Shown: one piece after another, positions 1-8,947 of the stretch
Layout: each line of letters starts with the position of its first letter
Position numbering within the stretch: the stretch's first letter is position 1
NCBI RefSeq assembly: GCF_005843885.1
Contig: NZ_CP040443.1
Coordinates: forward strand, 1-64,000
Length of the DNA stretch: 64,000 nt
Direction: 5' to 3'
DNA from: Escherichia sp. E4742
GTDB taxonomy: Bacteria > Pseudomonadota > Gammaproteobacteria > Enterobacterales > Enterobacteriaceae
Notes under the pieces: model-generated
What the model saw: only the letters and a program-made list of their open reading frames with translations
What the model was told of the DNA's origin: nothing
Databases searched by the model: none
Program-made: the position numbers and the translations under genes

Positions 1-111
1 TCATGGTATAGCCTTAAAGGCTAATCATTAGTTCTAAAGGAAGTATATTCGAGATAACACTCAAGAGATTGCAGCTTAGAAAATCACAATGTAAACCTAA
101 TTACATTATTT
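1..111. other. Intergenic segment at left edge of the O-antigen cluster
   Basis: No gene is visible here. On the minus strand the segment follows the stop of the DUF1972 glycosyltransferase. At the very edge an ATG (bases 4 to 2, minus strand) is preceded at a 7-base spacing by AAGG, so the next O-antigen gene may begin exactly at the window edge. Too little of it is visible to name it. Confidence 0.35.
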
Positions 112-1186
112 TTAATAAGTAGATTCATACATGGCTGCTATATTTCTCCAGTTATACATATCTTCAGCATATTTTTTAATATCAAATACTCGACATTTAA
201 GATTTCCAAAAGACAAACCTTCTACTAATGAACTAAGCTGTTCAGAATTACTAAAATAATGTGCTAAATTATTAGTTGTGTAACGATTAAAATTGCAATC
301 AAAGGCAAAATAGGAATATTAAAATGCATCGCTTCAACTAAAGAGGGATTTGTTCCACCAGCAGAATGTCCATGAATGTATGCAAGACAATTTTTTCTTA
401 GTTTATAAAGCTCTTTAATATTATAGTTAGGCTCAAGTAATGTGATGTTTTGATAATTGGAATAATAAGTTTTTAGCTGACGTCCATACTCACTGTTTCC
501 CCAATTACCCATAAATTTAATTTTTTTATCTGTATTAACGAAGGCATTCAGAATCATTTCTATATTATTTTCAGGTTCTATCCTGCAAAGCCCCAAATAA
601 TAATCATCTTTTTTTGAAGATCATCTTTTGATATACTAAGTTTAGTTGCATGATCTCCTCCATAAGCTATAACTGTACTTTTTTTCTTGTACCTGCTTTC
701 TACATAATCAGCTATTGCTTGATTATCCGAAATTATAACATCAGCTAATTTAATAGAAATCGCTTCAGATTTTTTAAGGAATTTCTTAGCAAACACTCCC
801 CATTTATTTCTACGCCATTCAAGCCCATCAATATTAACAATAATCTTAGATTTTGAAAATAGTTTATAAATTGGTAGAAATAAACAACCAGACACTCCTA
901 ATATTAAAGTAACGTCTGGCTTTTTTAATAAACAAATAATTAAGCACATAATATCATAAATTATGCTAGCGGCACCATTGGCATTTATAGGCAGGTAAAT
1001 TAATTTTGCCTTTTTATAATTTTTCAATTTTTTTTCATATTTTTTTGAAGAGCAAAATATCTGATATTGTATATCATCAGATTGATAATCGATTAGGTTC
1101 TGAACCAGTGATTCAAATCCACCATAACAAGCAGGAACACCCACTGTGCCAACTACAGCGACCGTCTTCATTTTATTTGCTTCCAT
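112..1186 (-). pseudogene. DUF1972-family glycosyltransferase, probable rhamnosyltransferase, with two frameshifts
   Basis: The N-terminal part shows the family opening GTVGVPACYGGFESL and the C-terminal part the motif NPSLVEAMHF, typical of GT4-like enzymes of the DUF1972 group (WchF/Cps2T-type rhamnosyltransferases). Such enzymes add rhamnose to the lipid-linked O-unit at the cytoplasmic face. The reading frame is broken twice. At 609-615 (plus-strand T7) one more base would join the first part to the part starting DDYYLGLCRIE. At 307-310 (plus-strand A4) one more base opens the true C-terminus, which ends at the stop at 112-114. With both bases restored the gene has a whole number of codons, about 353-358 residues. 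The start may be 1186 or, more likely, the ATG at 1171 (MKTVAVV), which has GGAAG upstream. Either sequencing error or true decay could explain the breaks. Confidence 0.7.
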
Positions 1187-1216
1187 TTAAACACCTTGAG
1201 CCTAACTATTTTATTA

Positions 1217-2104
1217 TTAAAAATTATTGAACATACCATCACGCACAGCTTTAACACAAATCTTCAATGAATTTAACTTCTCTTTTGAATATAAAATTTC
1301 GAATACAACATTCTTTGCTGCGTGAAAAAAGGCATGATAACGATACTTAAAACTATAATTTGAATGCAGCATTAAGTATATTGCATTGCGTATTTTATAA
1401 AAATTTCTGAAAGAATTATGTATCGTTACAGATCGACCAGCAAAAGTTTTCTGCCCATATCCAAGTTCATGAGAAATAATAACTGATGGAGTTTGGACAA
1501 TAATCATATTTTTAGCTAATGCACGCCAACACCATTCTGTGTCAACCCAGTCTATAAAGAGTTTTTCACAAAATGGCCCTACTACACTCCATGCTTCACG
1601 TGATATTAACATCCCAGAAGCAATAACATGTGAGGGGTAAAGATCATCGTCAACTTCACTACATACAACTTTTGTACTTGTAAAAACATTTAGACTGACT
1701 GATGGGTGCATATATTTTGAACGATGATCTTTAAAAAAAGGGGAAGCACAAGCAACATTTTTACCTTGTTTTTTATTATTCGTAAACGTACTCTTAAGAT
1801 TTTCAATAACATCGGTAGGAAAGCAAGTATCCTGATCTGAGAAAAATAAATAGTCAAACTCTTTTGCTTCCAAGCCCTTCGTGACACCGTGGTTTTGAGC
1901 AAATGCAATGCCTTTATTTTCAGAAAGTAAAATAATTTCAAGGTTATTAACAACAATGTTTTTTATCAACTCACTATTATTTGAGCCATTATCTACAAGA
2001 ATTATTCTCTCAACTTGTGGAGCTAAAGAATTAATACATTCCGTCAAACGAATAATTTCCGGGTTATAAGTAACAATTATAGCTAACACCTTAGTCTGAC
2101 ACAT
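1217..2104 (-). CDS. Family 2 glycosyltransferase, probable rhamnosyltransferase of the O-antigen
   Basis: This 295-residue protein opens with the GT-A pattern VLAIIVTYNPE and ILVDNGSNN, and has a DQD (FFSDQDTCFP) in place of the usual DXD metal-binding motif. This is the layout of rhamnosyltransferases of the RfbF/TIGR01556 type. It would transfer a sugar, probably L-rhamnose from dTDP-rhamnose, onto the growing O-unit. I chose the ATG at 2104 because GGAG lies six bases upstream; an in-frame ATG also exists at 2116. The start lies inside the 3' end of wzy, suggesting translational coupling. The gene is intact, unlike its neighbours. The donor and acceptor cannot be told from sequence. Confidence 0.75.
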   Translation of the reverse strand: MCQTKVLAIIVTYNPEIIRLTECINSLAPQVERIILVDNGSNNSELIKNIVVNNLEIILLSENKGIAFAQNHGVTKGLEAKEFDYLFFSDQDTCFPTDVIENLKSTFTNNKKQGKNVACASPFFKDHRSKYMHPSVSLNVFTSTKVVCSEVDDDLYPSHVIASGMLISREAWSVVGPFCEKLFIDWVDTEWCWRALAKNMIIVQTPSVIISHELGYGQKTFAGRSVTIHNSFRNFYKIRNAIYLMLHSNYSFKYRYHAFFHAAKNVVFEILYSKEKLNSLKICVKAVRDGMFNNF

Positions 2105-3057
2105 TAAGCACTCCAAAAACCATATGATAATAGTATGTTAGATACAATAAAATTAACAGTTTGAAAAAAATAAAATAATAGTTCGTTTTTTGTTTAATAA
2201 ATACCCCAATAGTTAGCATAAGGAAAAAATACATTTCCAAAATACGAAAAGCCATAACAGGAAGAGAGAAAAGGCTAAAAGTCACGTATTGCATAATACC
2301 ATAACAAAAGAAAAACCTTAAAAATGGCCTTTCATTTATGATAATTGATATGTAACTAATAATAAACCAAGTAATAGCGGTAAGGGATAATGAATTTATT
2401 AAATTGACCCCAGCTTCATTGCCTATTTTTTGTCCCACACCAAAATTTCTTATTAAATATATAAACTCTTTTCCTTGTCCTGACATTGCAAGTAACACAA
2501 GAATACTGAAACAAAAATAACCAAAGCGTCTCATTTTTGGTGAATAGACAAAAGGGTAAAAACAAAAAAGGTAGAGCAGACCAATGAGTTGCAATGGCAC
2601 AGAATACCGAAAAATAAAAATAAATCGGTTTATTTATAAACAAATAATATACAGAAAACATTAAAATAGAAATGCATAGACCATTTCTGAACTGAGTATA
2701 ATCTAAAACCCAAAGTGCAACACAAACATAATAAATAAAGAATAAAGTCACCCCAGAAAAATTTCGCGAATAGTTAGCAAGAAACCTTTCCTTAATAAAA
2801 AAAGAACATGTTAAAATTATAAAAATGATAGCTTCATAGCTGTTAGTTATTAACATCAATCCACGATAAAATAACTCAAGAACCCCCCCCCCTTCTTCAC
2901 CAGAAAAGATCTGTATATAATTATTATAGTCTCTACTTTTCCCCAGAAACTGCGTATTTGCGAGAATAAATCCTATAATAAGTGAAAGTACAAAAAATAA
3001 GTAGATAAAACTTATTAAGTTTTTATCGTGTTTATACTTCGGACTATTTTCTATCAT
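2091..3057 (-). pseudogene. wzy: O-antigen polymerase Wzy, interrupted by a frameshift
   Basis: This is a polytopic membrane protein without clear catalytic motifs, rich in Phe, Ile, Leu and Tyr, as expected for Wzy, which joins O-units in the periplasm. The first two thirds read in one frame from ATG 3057 (MIENSPKYKH) to the WSALPFLFLP segment. The last third (FVYSPKMRRFGYF to LNVSD) reads in another frame. The switch lies at about 2545-2575, in T and C runs, and removing one base would restore 321 residues, a normal Wzy size. A run of ten G on the coding strand (2883-2892) encodes Gly-Gly-Gly inside the first part; it is in frame as read. The product call rests on context (only one such protein besides Wzx) and topology, not on sequence similarity. 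Confidence 0.65.
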
Positions 3058-3085
3058 TATACAAACATACTCAAGAATATAAGCG

Positions 3086-3115
3086 GCCACCTTTCCTTCA
3101 GAAGGATAAGGTGGC
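3086..3115. repeat. Inverted repeat between rmlC and wzy
   Basis: The bases from GCCACCTT to AAGGTGGC form a nearly perfect hairpin with an inner TCCTTC/GAAGGA stem and a one-base bulge. It lies between the rmlC stop and the likely wzy start. There is no U-run after it in the direction of transcription, so it does not look like an intrinsic terminator. It could affect mRNA stability or translation of wzy. Confidence 0.6.
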
Positions 3116-3123
3116 ACACTTTA

Positions 3124-3681
3124 TTAGAACAGTTCACTGTCCAATAATTCTGAAAATAATTTTGCTTCTTGATCTTTCTGCGATAATGCCAAGGTACTAC
3201 TGCAGAAAGGCCAATCGATGTTTAAAACAGGATCGTTATAAATAATTGCTTGCTGATGACCAGGAGCATAATAGTTAGTCGTTTTATAAATGAACTCTGC
3301 TTCATCACTGGTCACCAAGAAACCATGAGCAAATCCTTCAGGAATCCATAATTGTCGTTTATTTTCTGCAGAAAGGGTTATCCCAAACCATTTTTTGAAC
3401 GTTGGTGAATTTTTTCTAAGGTCAACAGCAACATCAAATACCTGACCTACAACACATCGAACTAATTTAGCCTGTGCATACGGCGCTAATTGGTAATGCA
3501 ACCCCCGTAGGACGCCTTTGCTAGATTTTGAATGATTATCCTGAACAAAATTTACGTGCCTGCCTATTGCCTTCTCAAATTCAATCTGATTATAACTCTC
3601 CATAAAAAATCCGCGTTCATCACTAAACACTTTTGGTTCTAGAACGATCAGATCTGGAATATCAGTTTTAAGAATATTCAT
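3124..3681 (-). CDS. rmlC: dTDP-4-dehydrorhamnose 3,5-epimerase
   Basis: RmlC epimerises dTDP-4-keto-6-deoxyglucose at C3 and C5, the third step of dTDP-L-rhamnose synthesis. The 185-residue length fits the family. The catalytic base His62 is seen in RGLHYQ and the conserved Lys72 in AQAKLV; the SDERGFFMESYN opening is typical of this cupin enzyme. In most E. coli clusters rmlC follows rmlA directly. Here it is separated from rmlBDA by the fdt genes, wzx and a glycosyltransferase, so the rhamnose pathway is split in the operon. The base composition is like its AT-rich neighbours rather than rmlBDA. Confidence 0.93.
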   Translation of the reverse strand: MNILKTDIPDLIVLEPKVFSDERGFFMESYNQIEFEKAIGRHVNFVQDNHSKSSKGVLRGLHYQLAPYAQAKLVRCVVGQVFDVAVDLRKNSPTFKKWFGITLSAENKRQLWIPEGFAHGFLVTSDEAEFIYKTTNYYAPGHQQAIIYNDPVLNIDWPFCSSTLALSQKDQEAKLFSELLDSELF

Positions 3682-3705
3682 ATTTTTCCCATCAATGTAT
3701 AGTAT

Positions 3706-4753
3706 TTATTTATTTGCATTTGACAATAAATTATTGAATTTTTCACCAACAATTTCCCAGCCATATTTTTTCAATACGGAAATATTAGATTGGATTTCTT
3801 TGCTTTTTTCTTCTAGGTCGAGAGTGATACAAAGATTAATTACCTCACCAAGTTTGCAAGCATCAAACTTGTCTAATTTAAGTACACTGTTAGTTTCAGT
3901 AAGTGGTGCATAATTTGAAATAACAAGACAGCCACAAGCCATTGCTTCAGCGCAAGGATAATGGAAAGCGCCATCTTCAATTAACCCAACAGCAATCATG
4001 ATGTCATTGCTTCGATAAAAGGATGCCAATTCTGAATCAGATGTAATCGGAATAAAATTAACTTGGAACCCTGCAGAAATTAAACGCTCCTTATCAATTT
4101 CCTCTAAATATATCGCAATATTAATTATAATTCCAATTTTATTTTCCAGTGCACACAATACTGAAATAATTTCGCTAGTTCCTTTGTGCTTTTCTTTTCT
4201 ACCAATAATCCCAATTGATGTGTAACCATTTAATAACTTATTTTTTGATCTTGGATAGAAAACATTTAAATCTACTCCTGCAGGAACTACCCCTAAAATC
4301 ATCATATTTACGAGGAAGCAAGTTAGGGCTATTTAATATTTTATTAAGCGGTAGACAATATGTTAACCTCGCTATTAACTTCCATATTTTATTATCAAAA
4401 AAATTAGCCTCATACGCCTGAATATAATAAAATTTTTTATGACGTTTGATTGGTAATAATGCAACAAGATAGGCTGTCAAATGAAAACTAGCAACTACCG
4501 CATCAGGTTTTAACTCTATGCATTTACGCCAAAGATTATAGTACACTTTAATAATTCTAAATATTTTTACGCGGCTTTGATTACTCTTACTTGTGACGAT
4601 TTTTGCTGTGGTAGTATAATATGGTTTAGTTTTATTATCTGGAGCAACAAAACTTACATCATGTCCATAACTCATCAATTCAGTTGCCAGCTTAGAAAGA
4701 ACTCTTTCACCACCAGCCCTGCCAAATCCTAGGACAGGTATAATTATTTTCAA
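3706..4753 (-). pseudogene. GT4-type glycosyltransferase of the O-antigen, frameshifted
   Basis: The N-terminal part (MKIIIPVLGFGRAGGERVLSKL) is a GT-B acceptor domain. The C-terminal part has GRKEKHKGTSEII and CAEAMACGCLVISN, the GT4 donor domain with its E-x7-E type region. The two parts read in different frames that meet at about 4286-4300, near a C4 (coding G4) and A4 run. Removing one base gives 348 residues, normal for this family. After KYDDF the second frame continues with VVPAGVDLN, the hinge motif of GT4 enzymes. It should add one sugar of the O-unit; which one is unknown. Confidence 0.7.
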
Positions 4754-4769
4754 AATTCAACCTCTGTTT

Positions 4770-6033
4770 TTAATTATTTCTTCTGACATTAATAAAATTA
4801 GTAAACACAAATGCAAACAAAAAATATAAACTATATGTAATGACATAACTTATGTTAGCACCATGTACTCCATAATCTACAACAAAAATATAGGTAGTAA
4901 TAATAAAGAGAATAGAAAAAAGCACTTCTGTGCTGATGAATAGTTTAGTATGACCCTGGCTTTGAAGAGGGTATGCGTAAAGAAACCCAGCAATTTTTAT
5001 TACGTCCCCTACAAGTTGTAATAAAAATAATTCACGCGCAGAGCGAAACTCATCAGTAAACAAAATTTTTATTACTAAATCGCGGAATAAATAGATACTC
5101 AGTGCCATGAATGAAGTAATAAATATTACATATAATATAGTACTATTTACTTCTTTTTTTTATAAGGAAACTTGTTTTTATAATTGTCAATCTTGGTAAA
5201 AAATATGTTGACAAAGCAATTGTCACAACACCGAGATAGACCTCAGATATCTTCCATACGGCCTGCCATTGCCCCGCATCCTCCCAACCAGTTTTAGCAA
5301 TCAATATTTTTCTGATACACATCAATGCTACTGGCATGGAGATAACAGAAACCAGAGCCATAAGAGTGTAATTAATAATTTTTATAATTTTGTCTTTATC
5401 CGTTTTACCCCACCAATATTTAAACCTAAACCAAGATTTATTGAGACAAAATAAAATCAATACAAGACCAGCAATAGCACTATTTATAGCTGTGGCAATC
5501 AATGCACCTTTAAGATTATAAGCTACAATCAACAAAATCATAAATATAGTAGAAATGAATATAGAAAACATCCCAACCAATATATATTGCTTGTAGAATT
5601 GTTGACCATTTAAAACTGAAGCGATTAATGTATTTAAAATTGAAAATGGCAATATACAACATGCAAAAATGATTAACCATGAATATTGCCCATCGCTAAA
5701 AAGTAGCTCGCTAATATTTTTAGATGAAAAAACAACAACAGGAATAATAAGCAAGAATAATAACACAGTAACCTTTAAGCATGCGCGCCACCATGGCGCG
5801 CATGCTTCTTTTCCTTCTTGCCAATTTTCCGCAGTATATCGAACAAGGCCTGTGCTTACAGGAGCTGAGGTAGTACCTGCAACTATTGTGATTAAGCTTT
5901 GCACCTGGCCAAGCATTGCGACCCCCGAAGGCCCTGTATAAATTGCTACTACCTTACCGATGATAAAACCCGCAATCATTTTAATGAATGTATAGATAGC
6001 GGATAATATAGTTACCTGAAGAAATTTTTTCAT
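4770..6033 (-). pseudogene. wzx: O-antigen flippase Wzx, frameshifted at a poly-A run
   Basis: Wzx moves the lipid-linked O-unit across the inner membrane. The first 290 residues show repeated hydrophobic helices and the typical opening with FIIGKVVAIYTGPSGVAMLGQ of MOP-superfamily O-antigen translocases. Reading stops early at LIKKRSK. If one A is removed from the coding-strand A8 run (plus-strand T8, 5154-5161), the frame runs on through IKKEVNSTILYVIF and a further set of helices to a stop at 4770, giving 420 residues, a normal Wzx length. Its start overlaps the fdtB stop. Runs of eight or more A also allow polymerase slippage in E. coli, so some full-length protein could be made even if the sequence is correct. 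Confidence 0.8.
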
Positions 6034-7139
6034 TACTTGTAATCATTGACCATTTTGATTACATAATCGACATCATCTTCACTCATTACCGGGCTTATTG
6101 GCAAAGAAATTACTTCATCATGAATTTGCTCAGTAATTGGAAGGTTAAGACGGGACATATCCTGATATGCTTGCTGCTTATGGGGTGGCAATGGATAGTG
6201 AATTAAGGTTTGAATCCCCTTCTCTGATAAGTATGACTGGAATTTTTCGCGATTAGCGGTTCTTACTACAAATAAATGCCAAACGTGCGCCCCCTGACTT
6301 TCGAACACTGGCAACATAATCGCAGGATTTTTTATTTCACGAATATATTTTTCAGCGATTCTTTGCCGAATCGCAGTATCTTCAGCTAATGTATGGATTT
6401 TTACTCGCAATAAGGCTGCCTGCAATTCATCCAATCGACTATTCAATCCTTGATAAATATTTTCATATTTTTTATGTGACCCATAATTTCGCAAAGCTTT
6501 TATAGTAGAAGCTAATTCTGCATTATTTGTAGTAACAGCACCCGCATCCCCCAAAGCTCCCAAGTTTTTTCCTGGATAAAAACTAAATCCGGCTGCATCC
6601 CCCCAAGCACCGGCTTTGCGACCATTACGTATTGCACCATGTGCTTGTGCACAATCTTCAAGAATCAACAGATTATATTTTCTTGCGATTTCACTAATTT
6701 CTGGCATATTGCACAATAGACCATATAAGTGAACCGGTAAAATTGCTTTAGTTTTTTCCGTAATGTAATTTTCAATTAAAGCAGGATTAATATTATAGGT
6801 TTCTATATCTGGTTCAACTAGAATAGGAACAAGTTTGTTCTCTGTTATAGCAAGAATAGAAGCAATATAAGTATTTGCTGGTACTAATACCTCATCACCA
6901 TCTTCTAGATAGCCGAGTTCTTTCCATGCCCGCAATACTAATATCAAAGCATCAAGGCCATTTGCTACACCGATGCAATACTTAACTCCACAGTATTCTG
7001 CAAACTCTTTCTCGAACTGCTTAAGCTCTTCCCCCATAATATACCAACCAGAATTTAGCACTCGACTAAAAGCAGAGACTAATTCTTTGTGCTGTCGCTG
7101 GTTAATTGCATAAAGATCTAAAAAATCAATTTTATTCAT
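6033..7139 (-). CDS. fdtB: dTDP-3-amino-3,6-dideoxy-galactopyranose aminotransferase
   Basis: This 368-residue enzyme belongs to the DegT/DnrJ/EryC1 group of PLP-dependent sugar aminotransferases. It shows NGLDALILVLRA near residue 60, EDCAQAHGA near residue 160 and the PLP-lysine motif SFYPGKNLGALGD near residue 185-190. In the Fuc3NAc pathway FdtB aminates C3 of dTDP-3-keto-6-deoxygalactose. Its start overlaps the end of fdtC by eight bases. The related Qui3N aminotransferase QdtB cannot be excluded by eye; the partner isomerase decides between galacto and gluco products. I favour fdtB because of the fdtA-fdtC-fdtB order. Confidence 0.82.
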   Translation of the reverse strand: MNKIDFLDLYAINQRQHKELVSAFSRVLNSGWYIMGEELKQFEKEFAEYCGVKYCIGVANGLDALILVLRAWKELGYLEDGDEVLVPANTYIASILAITENKLVPILVEPDIETYNINPALIENYITEKTKAILPVHLYGLLCNMPEISEIARKYNLLILEDCAQAHGAIRNGRKAGAWGDAAGFSFYPGKNLGALGDAGAVTTNNAELASTIKALRNYGSHKKYENIYQGLNSRLDELQAALLRVKIHTLAEDTAIRQRIAEKYIREIKNPAIMLPVFESQGAHVWHLFVVRTANREKFQSYLSEKGIQTLIHYPLPPHKQQAYQDMSRLNLPITEQIHDEVISLPISPVMSEDDVDYVIKMVNDYK

Positions 7140-7599
7140 TATCCTCTACCCATTTAATAAATCGAGCTGGATTACCTACTACGATTGCGCAAGGTGGTAC
7201 ATTTTGGGTTACGACACTGCCCGCACCAATGATTGCTTTTTCACCAATTTCAACTCCAGGTAGGATAGTTGCATTAGCGCCTATAGATGCTCCTTTGCGT
7301 ATTATTGTTTGCAAAAATTCATCAGGATAGACTTTAGAACGTGGATACTTATCATTTGTAAATGCTACACAAGGACCAATAAATACATCATCCTCTATTT
7401 TTACACCATCCCAAATATACACACCGCTTTTAATTGTGACATTATTACCAATCACAACATTATTTTCAATCAAGGTATTTGCACAAATGTTGCAATTATT
7501 ACCAATTACAGCACCTTTGAGTATCACGACAAACTGCCAGATAGTCGTTCCATCACCAATTGATGTCGTCTGGACGTCACTTAACTTATGAATTCTCAA
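7132..7599 (-). CDS. fdtC: dTDP-Fuc3N (or Qui3N) N-acetyltransferase, hexapeptide-repeat family
   Basis: The 155-residue protein is a left-handed beta-helix acyltransferase. Hexapeptide repeats run from about residue 30 to 130 (IGNNCNICA, IGNNVTIKS, IGPCVAFTN, IGANATILPG, IGAGSVVTQ). In the pathway it acetylates the 3-amino group to give dTDP-Fuc3NAc. It overlaps fdtA by 14 bases and fdtB by eight, so the three fdt genes form a tightly coupled set. The acetyl donor role is inferred from family and neighbours. Confidence 0.78.
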   Translation of the reverse strand: MRIHKLSDVQTTSIGDGTTIWQFVVILKGAVIGNNCNICANTLIENNVVIGNNVTIKSGVYIWDGVKIEDDVFIGPCVAFTNDKYPRSKVYPDEFLQTIIRKGASIGANATILPGVEIGEKAIIGAGSVVTQNVPPCAIVVGNPARFIKWVEDNE

Positions 7600-7996
7600 C
7601 TGAATTTACTCTTCTAATAAAATCATCGTAATTGCGGATATAATCAGACTCTTTATAGTAATCATCAGCAATTACAAGCAGCACACAATCATCACTAAAA
7701 TCATACATTTCATGCCATATATAAGGTTCTATCAGCAAGGCTATTGTTGGATCATTAAGTTCCACCTGCTTTGTTTCCTTACCATTATCCAGATGAAATT
7801 TACAAGCTCCCTTAACCACAATAGCCAACTGACGGGTAACCTTATGTGCATGAAATCCGCGTCTTACATCATTAAGTGTCTCGAGTATGTAATATATTCT
7901 TTTGACTTCAAAAGGTATATTCCTTTGCTCCTCAAGCGCAATTAATGCACCGCGCTTATCCCCATGTTTTTCTAAAGAGATTAATTTAATATCCAT
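7586..7996 (-). CDS. fdtA: dTDP-4-keto-6-deoxy-glucose 3,4-ketoisomerase
   Basis: This 136-residue cupin (WxcM-like/FdtA family) opens with KLISLEKHGDKRGALIALE and carries the conserved RRGFHAHK motif at about residues 45-52, whose histidines serve catalysis. It converts the dTDP-4-keto sugar made by RmlA and RmlB into the 3-keto isomer used by FdtB. It therefore marks the branch point between rhamnose and Fuc3NAc synthesis. FdtA and the gluco-specific QdtA are hard to separate by eye. Confidence 0.82.
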   Translation of the reverse strand: MDIKLISLEKHGDKRGALIALEEQRNIPFEVKRIYYILETLNDVRRGFHAHKVTRQLAIVVKGACKFHLDNGKETKQVELNDPTIALLIEPYIWHEMYDFSDDCVLLVIADDYYKESDYIRNYDDFIRRVNSVENS

Positions 7997-8013
7997 TATT
8001 GAGTTCCCACATG

Positions 8014-8889
8014 CTATTCGCTGATCATTTTCAGCAAATATTGACCATATTGATTTTTGACAAGCGGCTCGGCCAATATCTTCACCTGCTCTGCATCAAT
8101 AAATCCTTTACGATAAGCAATTTCTTCCGGGCAAGAAACTTTCAACCCTTGACGCTCTTCAATTGTTGCAATGAAGTTACTTGCTTCAATAAGGCTTTGA
8201 TGAGTTCCTGTATCCAGCCATGCATAACCACGCCCCATCATAGCGACAGACAAACGTCCTTGTTCCATATAAATACGGTTAATATCGGTAATTTCCAGTT
8301 CGCCACGGGCAGAAGGCTTAAGGTTTTTCGCCATTTCCACAACATCATTGTCATAGAAATAAAGCCCAGTAACCGCATAGTTACTTTTTGGTTCCAGAGG
8401 TTTTTCTTCCAGACTAATTGCCGTACCGTTATTATCAAACTCCACGACACCATAACGTTCAGGATCATTAACGTGATAAGCAAATACCGTTGCACCGCTT
8501 TCTTTGTTAACAGCATCTTCCATTAATTTCGGCAAGTCGTGTCCATAGAAGATATTATCGCCAAGCACGAGTGCACAATCATCGCCACCAATAAAGTCTT
8601 CACCAATGATAAACGCTTGCGCAAGGCCATCCGGACTAGGTTGTACTTTATACTGAAGATTAAGCCCCCACTGGCTCCCGTCCCCCAATAATTGTTGGAA
8701 ACGCGGCGTATCCTGTGGCGTACTGATAATAAGAATATCGCGAATACCCGCTAACATAAGCGTTGAAAGCGGATAATAAATCATCGGTTTATCATAAATC
8801 GGCAGCAGTTGTTTACTTACTGCCATCGTCACAGGATAAAGACGAGTGCCGGAACCACCAGCCAGAATAATACCTTTACGCGTTTTCAT
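8014..8889 (-). CDS. rmlA: Glucose-1-phosphate thymidylyltransferase
   Basis: RmlA joins dTTP and glucose-1-phosphate to give dTDP-glucose, the first step for both rhamnose and Fuc3NAc. The 291-residue protein shows the nucleotidyltransferase signature GGSGTRLYPVT near its start, YDKPMIYYPLS, and EEKPLEPKS. It lies 58 bases after rmlD in the same direction. A 17-base gap separates it from fdtA. Length and motifs are normal for E. coli RfbA. Confidence 0.95.
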   Translation of the reverse strand: MKTRKGIILAGGSGTRLYPVTMAVSKQLLPIYDKPMIYYPLSTLMLAGIRDILIISTPQDTPRFQQLLGDGSQWGLNLQYKVQPSPDGLAQAFIIGEDFIGGDDCALVLGDNIFYGHDLPKLMEDAVNKESGATVFAYHVNDPERYGVVEFDNNGTAISLEEKPLEPKSNYAVTGLYFYDNDVVEMAKNLKPSARGELEITDINRIYMEQGRLSVAMMGRGYAWLDTGTHQSLIEASNFIATIEERQGLKVSCPEEIAYRKGFIDAEQVKILAEPLVKNQYGQYLLKMISE

Positions 8890-8947
8890 TTCACCATTCC
8901 TTTTAATTCATCCCGCTCTGGCATCATGAGCGAGATGCAAAAATTTG

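Noticed and set aside
1..4. Start codon of a further O-antigen gene at the left edge
   Set aside because: Only the ATG and a possible ribosome site are visible; too little to annotate as a gene.
2091..2600. The second wzy frame as a separate small membrane protein gene
   Set aside because: Its N-terminal part overlaps the first frame with parallel sequence and it has no good ribosome site; a frameshift in one gene explains both parts better.
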